From Cryobacterium sp. (GTDB taxonomy: Bacteria > Actinomycetota > Actinomycetes > Actinomycetales > Microbacteriaceae), in assembly GCA_014376815.1 (NCBI GenBank), contig JACMQV010000167.1, positions 1 to 47,707 of the forward strand: 47,707 bases of DNA, given 5' to 3'. The notes beneath the pieces were generated by a model that worked only from the letters and a program-made list of their open reading frames with translations, had not been told where the DNA came from and searched no databases. A program made the position numbers and the translations under genes. Each line of letters opens with the position of its first letter. Position 1 is the stretch's first letter. This document shows, piece by piece, positions 37,259 to 45,628 of the stretch.

Positions 37259-38343
37259 CGTCGGTCCTCGTTCTCCTTCGTCTCCTCGGCCGGCTTCGGC
37301 TCGGCCGTCTTCCGCCCGCCCGACGGGCCAGTCCGGCGGTCCGGGCGGCGCCAGACCGGCTCCATCTCGGCCAGCTCCTCGGAGGTGGCCTTACGGAACG
37401 AACCGGCCGGAACCGCCTCGATCTCGCGGCGGCCCTGGCCGCGCGTGGCCCGGAGGCTGAACACGACCGACACCGCGATGATCAGCGCGATCACAGCCAG
37501 CGAGACGTTCGTCGGGATGTAGAAGACGTCGAGCAGCAGCATCTTGACGCCCACCCAGACCAGCACCAGGGCGAGGCCGATCTTCAGGTAGACGAACCGG
37601 TGCATGAGGTCGGAGAGCAGAAAGTACATCGCCCGGAGCCCGAGGATCGCGAAGGCGTTGGCGGTGAAGACGATGAACGGTTCACCGGTGACCGCGAAGA
37701 TGGCCGGGATGGAGTCCACGGCGAACACGACATCCGTCACCTCGACCAGCACGAGCACCGCCAGCAGCGGTGTGGCGAGCAGGATGCCGTTCTTGCGCAC
37801 GAGGAAGCGCTGGCCGTGGAACGCGTCGGTCATCGGGATGACGCGACGGAAGACGCGCAGCACGGCGGACTTCTCGGGATGCGCATGCTCGTTCCGCGTC
37901 CTGATCATGCGGTAACCGGTGTAGATCAGGAACGCCGCGAACACGTAGAGGATCCAGGAGAAGCTCTCGATCAGCACGGCGCCGGCGGCGATGAAGCCGC
38001 CGCGCAGCACGAGGGCGCCCAGCACGCCGAAGAACAGCACCCGGTGCTGGAATTCGCGCGGCACCGCGAAGGCGGCGAAGATGATCGCCCAGACGAAGAC
38101 GTTGTCGACCGCTAGCGACTTCTCGATCAGGTAGCCGGCGAAATACTGCTGTCCGAATTCGGCCCCCGCGGTGTTCCAGACCACCAGCCCGAAGCCGATG
38201 CCGATCAGCACCCAGACGACCGACCAGGCCGCGGCTTCCCGCACCCCGATCACGTGGGCCTTCCGGTGGGCGAACAGGTCGACGGCGAGCATCACGAGGA
38301 TGACGCCGAAGACGGCCAACCAGGCGGAGAGAGGAACATCCAT
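37255..38343 (-). CDS. TerC family integral membrane protein
   Basis: QYFAGYLIEKSLAVDNVFVWAIIFAAFAVPREFQHRVLFFGVLGALVLRG, VTDVVFAVDSIPAIFAVTGEPFIVFTANAFAILGLRAMYFLL. Confidence 0.93.
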   Translation of the reverse strand: MDVPLSAWLAVFGVILVMLAVDLFAHRKAHVIGVREAAAWSVVWVLIGIGFGLVVWNTAGAEFGQQYFAGYLIEKSLAVDNVFVWAIIFAAFAVPREFQHRVLFFGVLGALVLRGGFIAAGAVLIESFSWILYVFAAFLIYTGYRMIRTRNEHAHPEKSAVLRVFRRVIPMTDAFHGQRFLVRKNGILLATPLLAVLVLVEVTDVVFAVDSIPAIFAVTGEPFIVFTANAFAILGLRAMYFLLSDLMHRFVYLKIGLALVLVWVGVKMLLLDVFYIPTNVSLAVIALIIAVSVVFSLRATRGQGRREIEAVPAGSFRKATSEELAEMEPVWRRPDRRTGPSGGRKTAEPKPAEETKENEDRR

Positions 38344-38371
38344 GGGTAATGCCTTCCAGTCAGTTGCGCCA

Positions 38372-38468
38372 ACTGGAGGTCTGGTCCGGCCTCTGAGGCC
38401 CGTGCGGCCGGGTTTCGTTCACGAAACCGTACTGACGACCGCACGCTGGGGATTACTCCCCTCCGCGA
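38372..38468 (-). ncRNA. yybP-ykoY-like (manganese) riboswitch leader
   Basis: Minus strand: GGGGAGUAAUCCCC...GCGUGCGGUCGUCAGUACGGUUUCGUGAACGAAACCCGGCCGCACGGGCCUCAGAGGCCGGACCAGACCUCC; conserved GGGGAGUA, GUCAGUAC and AGACCU landmarks upstream of a TerC gene. Confidence 0.75.
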
Positions 38469-38472
38469 TCAA

Positions 38473-38488
38473 GTGAAGCATACTTCAC
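38473..38488. promoter_or_regulatory. inverted repeat GTGAAG-CATA-CTTCAC between riboswitch-TerC and cupin gene
   Basis: 6-bp perfect arms, 4-bp spacer, in divergent intergenic region. Confidence 0.5.
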
Positions 38489-38509
38489 CTGTTGGATCAA
38501 CCGAGAGCG

Positions 38510-38538
38510 TTGAAAGGCCCCGGCTCCGCGACTATCCT
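38510..38538 (+). promoter_or_regulatory. sigma70-like promoter for cupin gene: TTGAAA-N17-TATCCT
   Basis: TTGAAA 38510-38515, 17-nt spacer, TATCCT 38533-38538, ATG at 38562. Confidence 0.5.
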
Positions 38539-38561
38539 GCGTTCAAACAGGGAGGTCATCC

Positions 38562-39038
38562 ATGAAGGGTTTCGTGCAGGACATCAAGGACCTGGCTGGC
38601 CAGAACTCGGATTTCCGGCGGGTTCTCTACACGGGCAACGGTCTGCAGCTGGTGCTGATGTCGCTCAAGCCGGACGAGGACATCGGCGAGGAGGTTCACG
38701 ACGACCGGGACCAGTTCTTCCTCGTCGAGAAGGGCCGGGGTGAGATCTGGATTGACGGCACCACGACGGAGATCCGCCGGGACATGTGCATGCTCGTTCC
38801 CGCCGGGGCACGGCACAACGTGCTCAACACCGGCCCCAAGAGGCTCAGACTCGCCACCGTCTACGGGCCGCCACAACATGCCGACGGCACGGTTCACGTG
38901 ACCAGGGAAGACGCCGGGTCCTCCACGGAGGTCTTCACCGGCACCACCACGGAGCGCGCCCGGCCCAAGCGCAGGTCGGCCGGTAGGACGAACGCCGGGA
39001 AGACGAACGCCGGGAAGACCAGCGCCGACACCGAGTAG
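38562..39038 (+). CDS. cupin domain-containing protein
   Basis: GEEVHDDRDQFFLVEKGRGEIWIDG...MLVPAGARHNVLNTGPKRLRLATVYGPPQH; C-terminal TNAGKTNAGKTSAD repeat. Confidence 0.9.
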   Translation: MKGFVQDIKDLAGQNSDFRRVLYTGNGLQLVLMSLKPDEDIGEEVHDDRDQFFLVEKGRGEIWIDGTTTEIRRDMCMLVPAGARHNVLNTGPKRLRLATVYGPPQHADGTVHVTREDAGSSTEVFTGTTTERARPKRRSAGRTNAGKTNAGKTSADTE

Positions 39039-39050
39039 CCGGCTTGATGG

Positions 39051-39395
39051 TCAGTCCAGGGCCTCCGCCCGCGCCGCCTCCAGGGTGCGTTCGCGCATTG
39101 CGAGGAACAGTGGAAACGTGAACGCGAAGGCCGTGATCGCCGAGAGGGCGACGTAGAGCCAGCCCCGCTTCATCCCGAGTCGCCGCGCCTCGACGATGAT
39201 CAGGATGCTGCCGGCCACCGCCGCGATGAGCAGGTCGACCGTGAGCGACGACACCGCCGGCCCGCTGTTCACCCAGTCCCCGACGAAGTCACGCAGCTGC
39301 ACGATCGCGAGAACGTTGTACGTCCAGGTTCCGGCGAGCCCCGCGAGGCCCAGAGCCAGATAGACGAGGGCGAGCGGGGTCCAGTGTTTGGTCAT
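39051..39395 (-). CDS. DUF2834 domain-containing membrane protein
   Basis: YLALGLAGLAGTWTYNVLAI...DLLIAAVAGSILIIVEARRLGMKRGWLYV. Confidence 0.8.
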   Translation of the reverse strand: MTKHWTPLALVYLALGLAGLAGTWTYNVLAIVQLRDFVGDWVNSGPAVSSLTVDLLIAAVAGSILIIVEARRLGMKRGWLYVALSAITAFAFTFPLFLAMRERTLEAARAEALD

Positions 39396-39462
39396 GCCGT
39401 CATTATCCCTGACGGTAGGGTCCGACAGCCGACCCCGGGGAACTGTGCGAAACTCGCCGCAG

Positions 39463-42400
39463 CTACGCCGGAACGAGCCCGTCGTCGATCTCGCTGTAGC
39501 CCTGGTCGGTGACGGTGATGACCAGCTTGGCCGGGATCTGCTCCTTCATCGAGTCGACGTGGCTGATCAGACCGATGGTGCGGCCACCCGCGCGCAGTCC
39601 GTCGAGGGTGCTCATCGCCGTCTCCAGCGTGGCGCTGTCGAGGGAGCCGAACCCCTCGTCGACGAACAGGGTGTCCAGGGCGATCCCGCCGGCCTGGTTC
39701 GACACCACCTCCGCCAGTCCCAGGGCCAGCGAGAGCGAGGCGAGGAAGGTCTCCCCACCGGAGAGCGAGTGGGTGGGCCGTGCTCGCCCGGTGTGGGCGT
39801 CGCGGATCATCAGCGCGAGGCCGGACTGGCTCCCCCGGTACTGCAGGGAATCGTCGTGCTCGAGGCAGTACCGGCCGCCGGTCATGGTGCGCAACCGGTT
39901 GTTGGCCGCCGCGATGATCTCCTCGAGCTGGGCGGCGAGAACGTAGGTCTCCAGGCGCATCCGTTTGGTGTTCGGTTCATCGCCGTGCACGGCGGCAGCC
40001 AGTTCCCGGACCCGGGTGTGGGTGGCGAGAAGCTCCGCCCCGGCGTCGAAGTGCGCCCCGGCATCCGCGACCAGCCCGGCCATCACGGCCACCCGCTCGT
40101 GGAGCGACCCCCGAGCGGCCAGCGCCTCGTCCCGGGCGTCGGCGGCCGCCGCGACGGCGGTGCGGGACGGTTCCAGGTCGATCCGGCCCTCGGGGAGATC
40201 GACGACCTCCGGTTCGGCGAGCACGGCGCGCGACGCCGCCATTTCGTCGTCATGGCGCCGGATCAGCGCCTCCAGTTTCGTCATCGCGGCCTCGTCCAGG
40301 CGAGCGGCGGCCGCGGCCGGCTGGTCGGCGAAACCTTCCTGGGCCAGTTGCGCCTGCATGGCGCTCAGGGCGGACTGACGCGTGTTCTCCCCTGCGCGGC
40401 CGCGGGCCAGGGCGTCGTCCAGGATGCGCGCGGCGTCCAGTTCCGCACGCAGTGCCGATGCCCGGTGCGTCACGGATGCGAAGTCTCCCCGCTGGGCCGC
40501 GACCCGCTCGTCGATGGCCTGGCGCTGGCTGCGGCACTCGGCCAGCGTGGTGGCCGCCCCGTCGCGGGCGAGGCGCAGGTCGGCCAGCGCGAGCCCCGCC
40601 TGGTCGAGTTCGGCCCGCAGCCGGCTCCGGTCCCGGCCCAGGCTCACTGCGCGTTCGGCCGCGGTCTCGGCTGCGGTCAGGGCGGCCTGGGCTGCGACGA
40701 TCGTCGCGGCCAGTTCGTCGGCGGTGCCGTCGCCGGACCGGGTTCTGGCCAGCGCGAGGGCGGTGGTGACCGATCCGATTCGCGCGTGAGTGTGATCGAG
40801 CCCGGCCTGCGCGAGGGCCATCCGGGCACGGGCACCCTCGAGGTCGCTTTCGGTGACGGGTTCGTCGTCGCCGACGGCGGGGCTAAGGTGCACGGTCGAG
40901 CCGCAGACGACACAGGGCGCTCCGTCGACGAGTTGCCGGGCCAGCTCGACGGCGTGACCGGCCAGTCGTCGATCCCCGAGGGTCTGGTAGTGCACCGCGG
41001 CCTCGGTGTTCTCCCGGGCGGCAGTCGTGTCGGCCGCGAAGGCCGCCGTGAGTTGAGCGTCGAGGGCGCGCACCTCCTCTGCCGCGGTCCGTGCGGAGAC
41101 GGCAGCCTGCACGACCGCTCTCGCCTCGGGTTCGCGGGCGGCGGCGAGAACCGCGGCGGCCAGGTCCCGGTCGATCCCGTCGAGCCGTTCAGGCAGCAGG
41201 TCGAGCCGCGCCTGCGTCTGGTCGACGGCAGCCGTGTGCCGGTCGAGCCGAACCGCCAGGTCGGTGAGCTCCCCCTCGAGGCCCGGCAGCCGCCGTTCAG
41301 CGAGGACGACGTCGTCCAGCGATCCCAGCTGACCGAGGAGCACCTCGATCACGGCACCGAGGCTCCCCAGCGTGTCGGCCTCGCCGCCCCGGGGATCCCC
41401 GGCCCCGGACGGCCCCTGGTCCTCCTGGAAGGGCAGCCAGCCCCGGCGTGCGGCCCGCTCCTCGGCCAGGGTCAGGGCCAGGTCGGCGTCAGCGGCCTGC
41501 AGTGCCAGGATCTGGGGCCAGACCCTGGCCGCCCGGTTCGCGGACCGCAGGGCGCCCCGGTCCGCAGCCACGCCCGGCTCCCGGTCACGCAGGACGGTGA
41601 GCGCCGACAACGCCCCGTCGCGGCGGTCCTGAGCTCTGCATAGGTCGCCCTGCGTCTGGTGGTGCACCGTCGCCGCGGCCAGAGTGGCCGCGCACCGGTC
41701 TGCCACCAGGGCGGCGGCCTGGAACAGTGCATCAAGTTCGTCCCGGGCGGCATCGAACCAGTCGCGGTCGGGATTGGTCGGCACCTCCTGGCGTTGCAGC
41801 TGCCGCGCCGCGGTGCCGGAGAGCCCGGCCAGGCGTTGCCGCACGGATTCCAGGTCGTCGTCGAGCAGCTTGCGCCGATTGATGAGTTCCGTCTCCAGGC
41901 GTTCGAAGCGAGCCGTGCCGAAGAGGGTGCGCAGCACGGCGCGGCGGTCGTCCGTCTTGGCCAGGAGGAACCGCTGGAACCGGTTCTGGGCCAGCAGGAT
42001 GACCTGCAGGAACTGATCCTGCTTCAGGGGCAGGATGCGGGCCAGCTCATGTCCGACGTCGACCGGGCGGGTCGCGATGCTGCGCCAGCCGCCGCTGCCC
42101 GCGCCGTCCAGCACGTCGAGCCGGGCGTCGGGCTGGGACATGGTGGTGCCCACCCCGCGTTTCTTCGTCTTCTCGTACCGGGGTGTGCGGTAGATGCGGT
42201 AGTCCAGCTCGTTCAGACCGAATTCGAGCTCGACGAAGGTGGGGTCGTCGGGGTCGCAGTGGTCGCTGCGCAGCTGGGACTCGGTGCCCTCATAGCGCGG
42301 CACGCTGCCGTACAGCGCGAAGCAGACCGCGTCAAGGATGCTGGACTTTCCTGCGCCTGTTTTGCCGCTGATCAGGAAGATCCCGTCGGCGTCGAACCGT

Positions 42401-42468
42401 TCGAAGTCGATCACCTGCTCGTTCTTGAAGGGACCGAAACCGGCGATCCGCAGGCGTTTGATCTTCAT
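39463..42468 (-). CDS. sbcC: exonuclease SbcC, SMC-family ATPase
   Basis: FLISGKTGAGKSSILDAVCFALYG; CVVCGS zinc hook; LSGGETFLASLSLALGLAEV; TLFVDEGFGSLD. Confidence 0.95.
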   Translation of the reverse strand: MKIKRLRIAGFGPFKNEQVIDFERFDADGIFLISGKTGAGKSSILDAVCFALYGSVPRYEGTESQLRSDHCDPDDPTFVELEFGLNELDYRIYRTPRYEKTKKRGVGTTMSQPDARLDVLDGAGSGGWRSIATRPVDVGHELARILPLKQDQFLQVILLAQNRFQRFLLAKTDDRRAVLRTLFGTARFERLETELINRRKLLDDDLESVRQRLAGLSGTAARQLQRQEVPTNPDRDWFDAARDELDALFQAAALVADRCAATLAAATVHHQTQGDLCRAQDRRDGALSALTVLRDREPGVAADRGALRSANRAARVWPQILALQAADADLALTLAEERAARRGWLPFQEDQGPSGAGDPRGGEADTLGSLGAVIEVLLGQLGSLDDVVLAERRLPGLEGELTDLAVRLDRHTAAVDQTQARLDLLPERLDGIDRDLAAAVLAAAREPEARAVVQAAVSARTAAEEVRALDAQLTAAFAADTTAARENTEAAVHYQTLGDRRLAGHAVELARQLVDGAPCVVCGSTVHLSPAVGDDEPVTESDLEGARARMALAQAGLDHTHARIGSVTTALALARTRSGDGTADELAATIVAAQAALTAAETAAERAVSLGRDRSRLRAELDQAGLALADLRLARDGAATTLAECRSQRQAIDERVAAQRGDFASVTHRASALRAELDAARILDDALARGRAGENTRQSALSAMQAQLAQEGFADQPAAAAARLDEAAMTKLEALIRRHDDEMAASRAVLAEPEVVDLPEGRIDLEPSRTAVAAAADARDEALAARGSLHERVAVMAGLVADAGAHFDAGAELLATHTRVRELAAAVHGDEPNTKRMRLETYVLAAQLEEIIAAANNRLRTMTGGRYCLEHDDSLQYRGSQSGLALMIRDAHTGRARPTHSLSGGETFLASLSLALGLAEVVSNQAGGIALDTLFVDEGFGSLDSATLETAMSTLDGLRAGGRTIGLISHVDSMKEQIPAKLVITVTDQGYSEIDDGLVPA

Positions 42469-43655
42469 TCCGTGACCTCCAGGAGGTCACTCGCGGCGAG
42501 GAGTTCGGCGACGAGATCACGCTCGAAGTCCGTCTGGCCGACCCCGTTGCGTACGAATTCGAGAAAACCGGCGACGATCTCGTGGTCGTTCTGACGGTTG
42601 ATGCGTTCCCCGTAGGTCGCGGCCTCGGAGGGTGCGACGATGAGTGGCCGGTGCTCGAGGGTGACGCAGTGCGGGAAACGCTTCTGCAGGCGCCGCATGC
42701 CGTCGAGGGGCCGCACCTGGTCGGTCAGGATCGCGGACACCCAGTCGCCCTCGAACGGGGCGAACGCGTCGTCCCGGAGCAGTTCGTCGATCTCGCCGGT
42801 GAGCACGCTCAGCCGGCGCGGCACGGGCAGATCGATCCACTCGATCTGAGCCTCGGTCGCTCCGTGCCCGTCACCGGGTCCGAGGTCGACCAGCCAGCCG
42901 CCGCGCGGCTTGCCGACTTCGGAGAACGAGTAGTGCAGCGGCGCCCCCGAGTAGCGCACCCGGTCGGCCAGGGTGGCCCGCCCGTGGATGTGGCCGAGGG
43001 CGACATAGTCGATCTCGGCACCGGCAGGCTCGGAAAATACCGAGACGGGCACGAGATCGAGTCCGCCGGCGGTGATGTCACGCTCCACATCGGTCGCCTC
43101 GGCCGCCGCGACTCCAGCCGCGAAGCAGTGGCTGAGCACGACCGAACGACCTCCCCGCCCGGCCAGGTCGGCCCGGATGCGGCGCATCACAAAGGTGAGC
43201 ACCTGCTCGTGGGTCTTGAGCGTCTCGTCCGGGTAGAGATGGCGGATCAACGCCGGCTCGAGGTAGGGGATGCCGTAGAAATGCACGGGACCGTGCTCGT
43301 CGTGCAGCGTGACGGGCTCGAGGAACTGTTCCGGCCGGGTCACCACATGGATGCCCGCCAGCCCGGCCCACTCGGATTGGAAACCCAGCCGCGTCGCCGA
43401 ATCGTGGTTGCCGCTGGTCATGACCACCTGGGCGCCGGCGGCGCGGATCTCGCGGAGGGCCGCGGCGAGCAGGGTGTAGCTGTCGGCCGAGGGCATCGCC
43501 GAATCGAAGATGTCGCCGGCGACGGCGACGACATCGACCCGGTGGTCCCGCACGATCTGTTCCAGGGCGTCGAGCACCTGACGCAGGTGTCCCAGGGTCG
43601 AGTGCGTGTGGAAGGTTCGCCCGATGTGCCAGTCAGAAGTGTGCAGGATCTTCAT
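42465..43655 (-). CDS. sbcD: exonuclease SbcCD subunit D
   Basis: MKILHTSDWHIGRTFH, VAGDIFDSAMPS, VMTSGNHDS, VLSHCFA, ALGHIHG. Confidence 0.95.
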   Translation of the reverse strand: MKILHTSDWHIGRTFHTHSTLGHLRQVLDALEQIVRDHRVDVVAVAGDIFDSAMPSADSYTLLAAALREIRAAGAQVVMTSGNHDSATRLGFQSEWAGLAGIHVVTRPEQFLEPVTLHDEHGPVHFYGIPYLEPALIRHLYPDETLKTHEQVLTFVMRRIRADLAGRGGRSVVLSHCFAAGVAAAEATDVERDITAGGLDLVPVSVFSEPAGAEIDYVALGHIHGRATLADRVRYSGAPLHYSFSEVGKPRGGWLVDLGPGDGHGATEAQIEWIDLPVPRRLSVLTGEIDELLRDDAFAPFEGDWVSAILTDQVRPLDGMRRLQKRFPHCVTLEHRPLIVAPSEAATYGERINRQNDHEIVAGFLEFVRNGVGQTDFERDLVAELLAASDLLEVTE

Positions 43656-43768
43656 GCTCTTCACGCTAGTGCCGACCGCCGACACCGCCGCCCACCGGCC
43701 CATCCGGGGCCGGTCGCCGCACAGGTCCGGGCGGAAATCAGCCATGGACAGCCACTTCTTTGTTTATC

Positions 43769-43808
43769 TTTGTTTTGCTTGACAAGCAAAAACAAACGAA
43801 GGTACGGT
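43769..43808. promoter_or_regulatory. fruR promoter/operator: TTGACA-N18-TACGGT overlapped by inverted repeat TTTGTTTTGCTTGACAAGCAAAAACAAA
   Basis: Near-perfect dyad centred on 43782 (GCTTG-A-CAAGC core); TTGACA 43779-43784; TACGGT 43803-43808. Confidence 0.6.
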
Positions 43809-43871
43809 GGAGTCATCGAAGTTCACGTGGCCCCGGCCACACCCCGTTTCACACCCCGTCGAGGAGGACAG

Positions 43872-44660
43872 ATGTTCGCTGAAGAGCGCCAGGCCCTCAT
43901 CGCCGATCTGGTTTCCAGCTCCAGCCGGGTCACGGTCAGCGAGCTGGCCACCCGCTTCGACATCACACCCGAAACGGTGCGGCGTGACCTCGACACCCTG
44001 GAGAACGCCCGCCAGCTGCGCCGCGTTCACGGCGGGGCCGTGGCCCTCGACCGGCAGAGCATGTCGGAGCCGAGCCTCGAAGAGCGCCAGACCCAGCACC
44101 ATGACGAGAAGATGCGGATCGCCGCCGCCGCGCGCACGATGATCCCCTCGAGCCAGACCGGGTCGATCGTGCTCGATGCCGGCACGACCACCGAACTCCT
44201 CGCCGACCTCCTGGTCGACTGGTCGCCGGCCGAACCCGGCGACGAGCTGCTCGTGATCACGAACGCCCTGCCCATCGCCACCAAGCTCGCCGGGAACGAC
44301 GAGCTCCAGGTGTACATCCTCGGTGGACGCGTGCGCGGCCTCACCCGCGCCGTCGTCGGCCCCAGCACCATCGCCCAACTCGACGCCCTGCGGCCCGACA
44401 TCGCGTTCGTCGGCGCCAACGGCGTGCACTCCGATTTCGGATTCAGCACCCCGGATGCCGTCGAGGCCGCGGTGAAAACAGCCATCGTCCGTTCGGCCCG
44501 TCGCGTTGTGGCACTGGCCGATTCCTCCAAGCTCGACAAGGAAACCCTGATGCGCTTCGCTGCCCTGGGTGAGGTCGACGTGCTGATCACGGACGCCTCC
44601 CCATCATTCGAACTTGCCGCGGCCCTCGCCGCGGCCGACGTTGAGGTTGTGATCGCGTGA
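43872..44660 (+). CDS. fruR: DeoR/GlpR family regulator, probable fructose operon regulator
   Basis: MFAEERQALIADLVSSSSRVTVSELATRFDITPETVRRDLDTLENARQLRRVHGGA. Confidence 0.92.
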   Translation: MFAEERQALIADLVSSSSRVTVSELATRFDITPETVRRDLDTLENARQLRRVHGGAVALDRQSMSEPSLEERQTQHHDEKMRIAAAARTMIPSSQTGSIVLDAGTTTELLADLLVDWSPAEPGDELLVITNALPIATKLAGNDELQVYILGGRVRGLTRAVVGPSTIAQLDALRPDIAFVGANGVHSDFGFSTPDAVEAAVKTAIVRSARRVVALADSSKLDKETLMRFAALGEVDVLITDASPSFELAAALAAADVEVVIA

Positions 44661-45628
44661 TCATCACGCTTACCCCTAATCCAAGCCTGGATCGCACCAT
44701 CGAGCTGAGCGGTCCCCTGGCCCGCGGCGAGGTGCAGCGCGCCGAGTCCTCCCACGAGGAACCGGGCGGCAAGGGCGTGAACATCGTCCGCGCACTCGAG
44801 GCATCCGGCATCCTGAGCCTCGCCGTCCTGCCCGGTGACCGCCTGGACCCGGTCCTGGTCGCCCTGCGCGCCGCCGGTGTCCCCCACCTCGGCATGCCGA
44901 TCGGCGCCGCGATCCGCAGCAACGTCGCCATCACCGAGCCGGACGGCACCACCACCAAGGTCAACGTGCCCGGGCCGGTGCTCAGCCCCGCACAGCAGTC
45001 CGACCTGATCGAGCTCGTGCTGGAGAAGGCCGACGGGGCCAGCTGGCTGGTTCTGGCCGGCTCCCTGCCGCCCGGGGTGCCGGTGGACTTCTACGCCGCG
45101 ATCACCCGCGAGTTGCGCAGCCGCTACGGCACGCGCGCCCCGAAGGTGGCCGTCGATTCCTCGGGCGCACCGCTGGCCGCCGCCGTCACCGCAGGACCCG
45201 ACCTGATCAAACCCAATGCGGAGGAGCTGGCCGAGCTCACCGGCATCCCGAACCCGGAGAGCCTCGAAGGCAATCCCGAGCTCGTGGCCGTCGCCGCCCA
45301 GCGCCTCGTCGCCACCGGGGTCGGAGCCGTACTGGCCACCCTCGGTGCCAAGGGCGCCGTGCTGGTGACCGCCGATGGGGCCTGGCTGGCCCGGACGCCG
45401 CCCATGGTCGCGGTCAGCACGGTCGGCGCCGGAGACTCGGCCCTCGCCGGATATCTGCTCAGCACCATCGCCGGGGAACCCGCCCCCGACTCCCTTCGCC
45501 AGGCAGCCGCCCATGGGGCAGCCGCCGCGTCTCTGCCCGGATCAACCGTTCCGGCCCTGAACCAAACCAGACCGGGCGACGTCACCGTGACGCCGCTTGT
45601 CAACCATCCAAAGGAGGATGTCCAGTGA
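44657..45628 (+). CDS. fruK: 1-phosphofructokinase (PfkB family)
   Basis: IITLTPNPSLDRTIEL, EEPGGKGVNIVRALEASG, VSTVGAGDSALAGYL; GTGA overlap with fruR. Confidence 0.94.
   Translation: MIITLTPNPSLDRTIELSGPLARGEVQRAESSHEEPGGKGVNIVRALEASGILSLAVLPGDRLDPVLVALRAAGVPHLGMPIGAAIRSNVAITEPDGTTTKVNVPGPVLSPAQQSDLIELVLEKADGASWLVLAGSLPPGVPVDFYAAITRELRSRYGTRAPKVAVDSSGAPLAAAVTAGPDLIKPNAEELAELTGIPNPESLEGNPELVAVAAQRLVATGVGAVLATLGAKGAVLVTADGAWLARTPPMVAVSTVGAGDSALAGYLLSTIAGEPAPDSLRQAAAHGAAAASLPGSTVPALNQTRPGDVTVTPLVNHPKEDVQ

Noticed and set aside
39388-41643. 751-aa ORF (+) antisense to sbcC
   Set aside because: Low-complexity high-GC antisense translation; sbcC on the minus strand has clear motifs.
42582-43871. 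N-terminal extension of the ORF leading to fruR
   Set aside because: Antisense to sbcD; true fruR start with RBS GAGGAGGA is at 43872.
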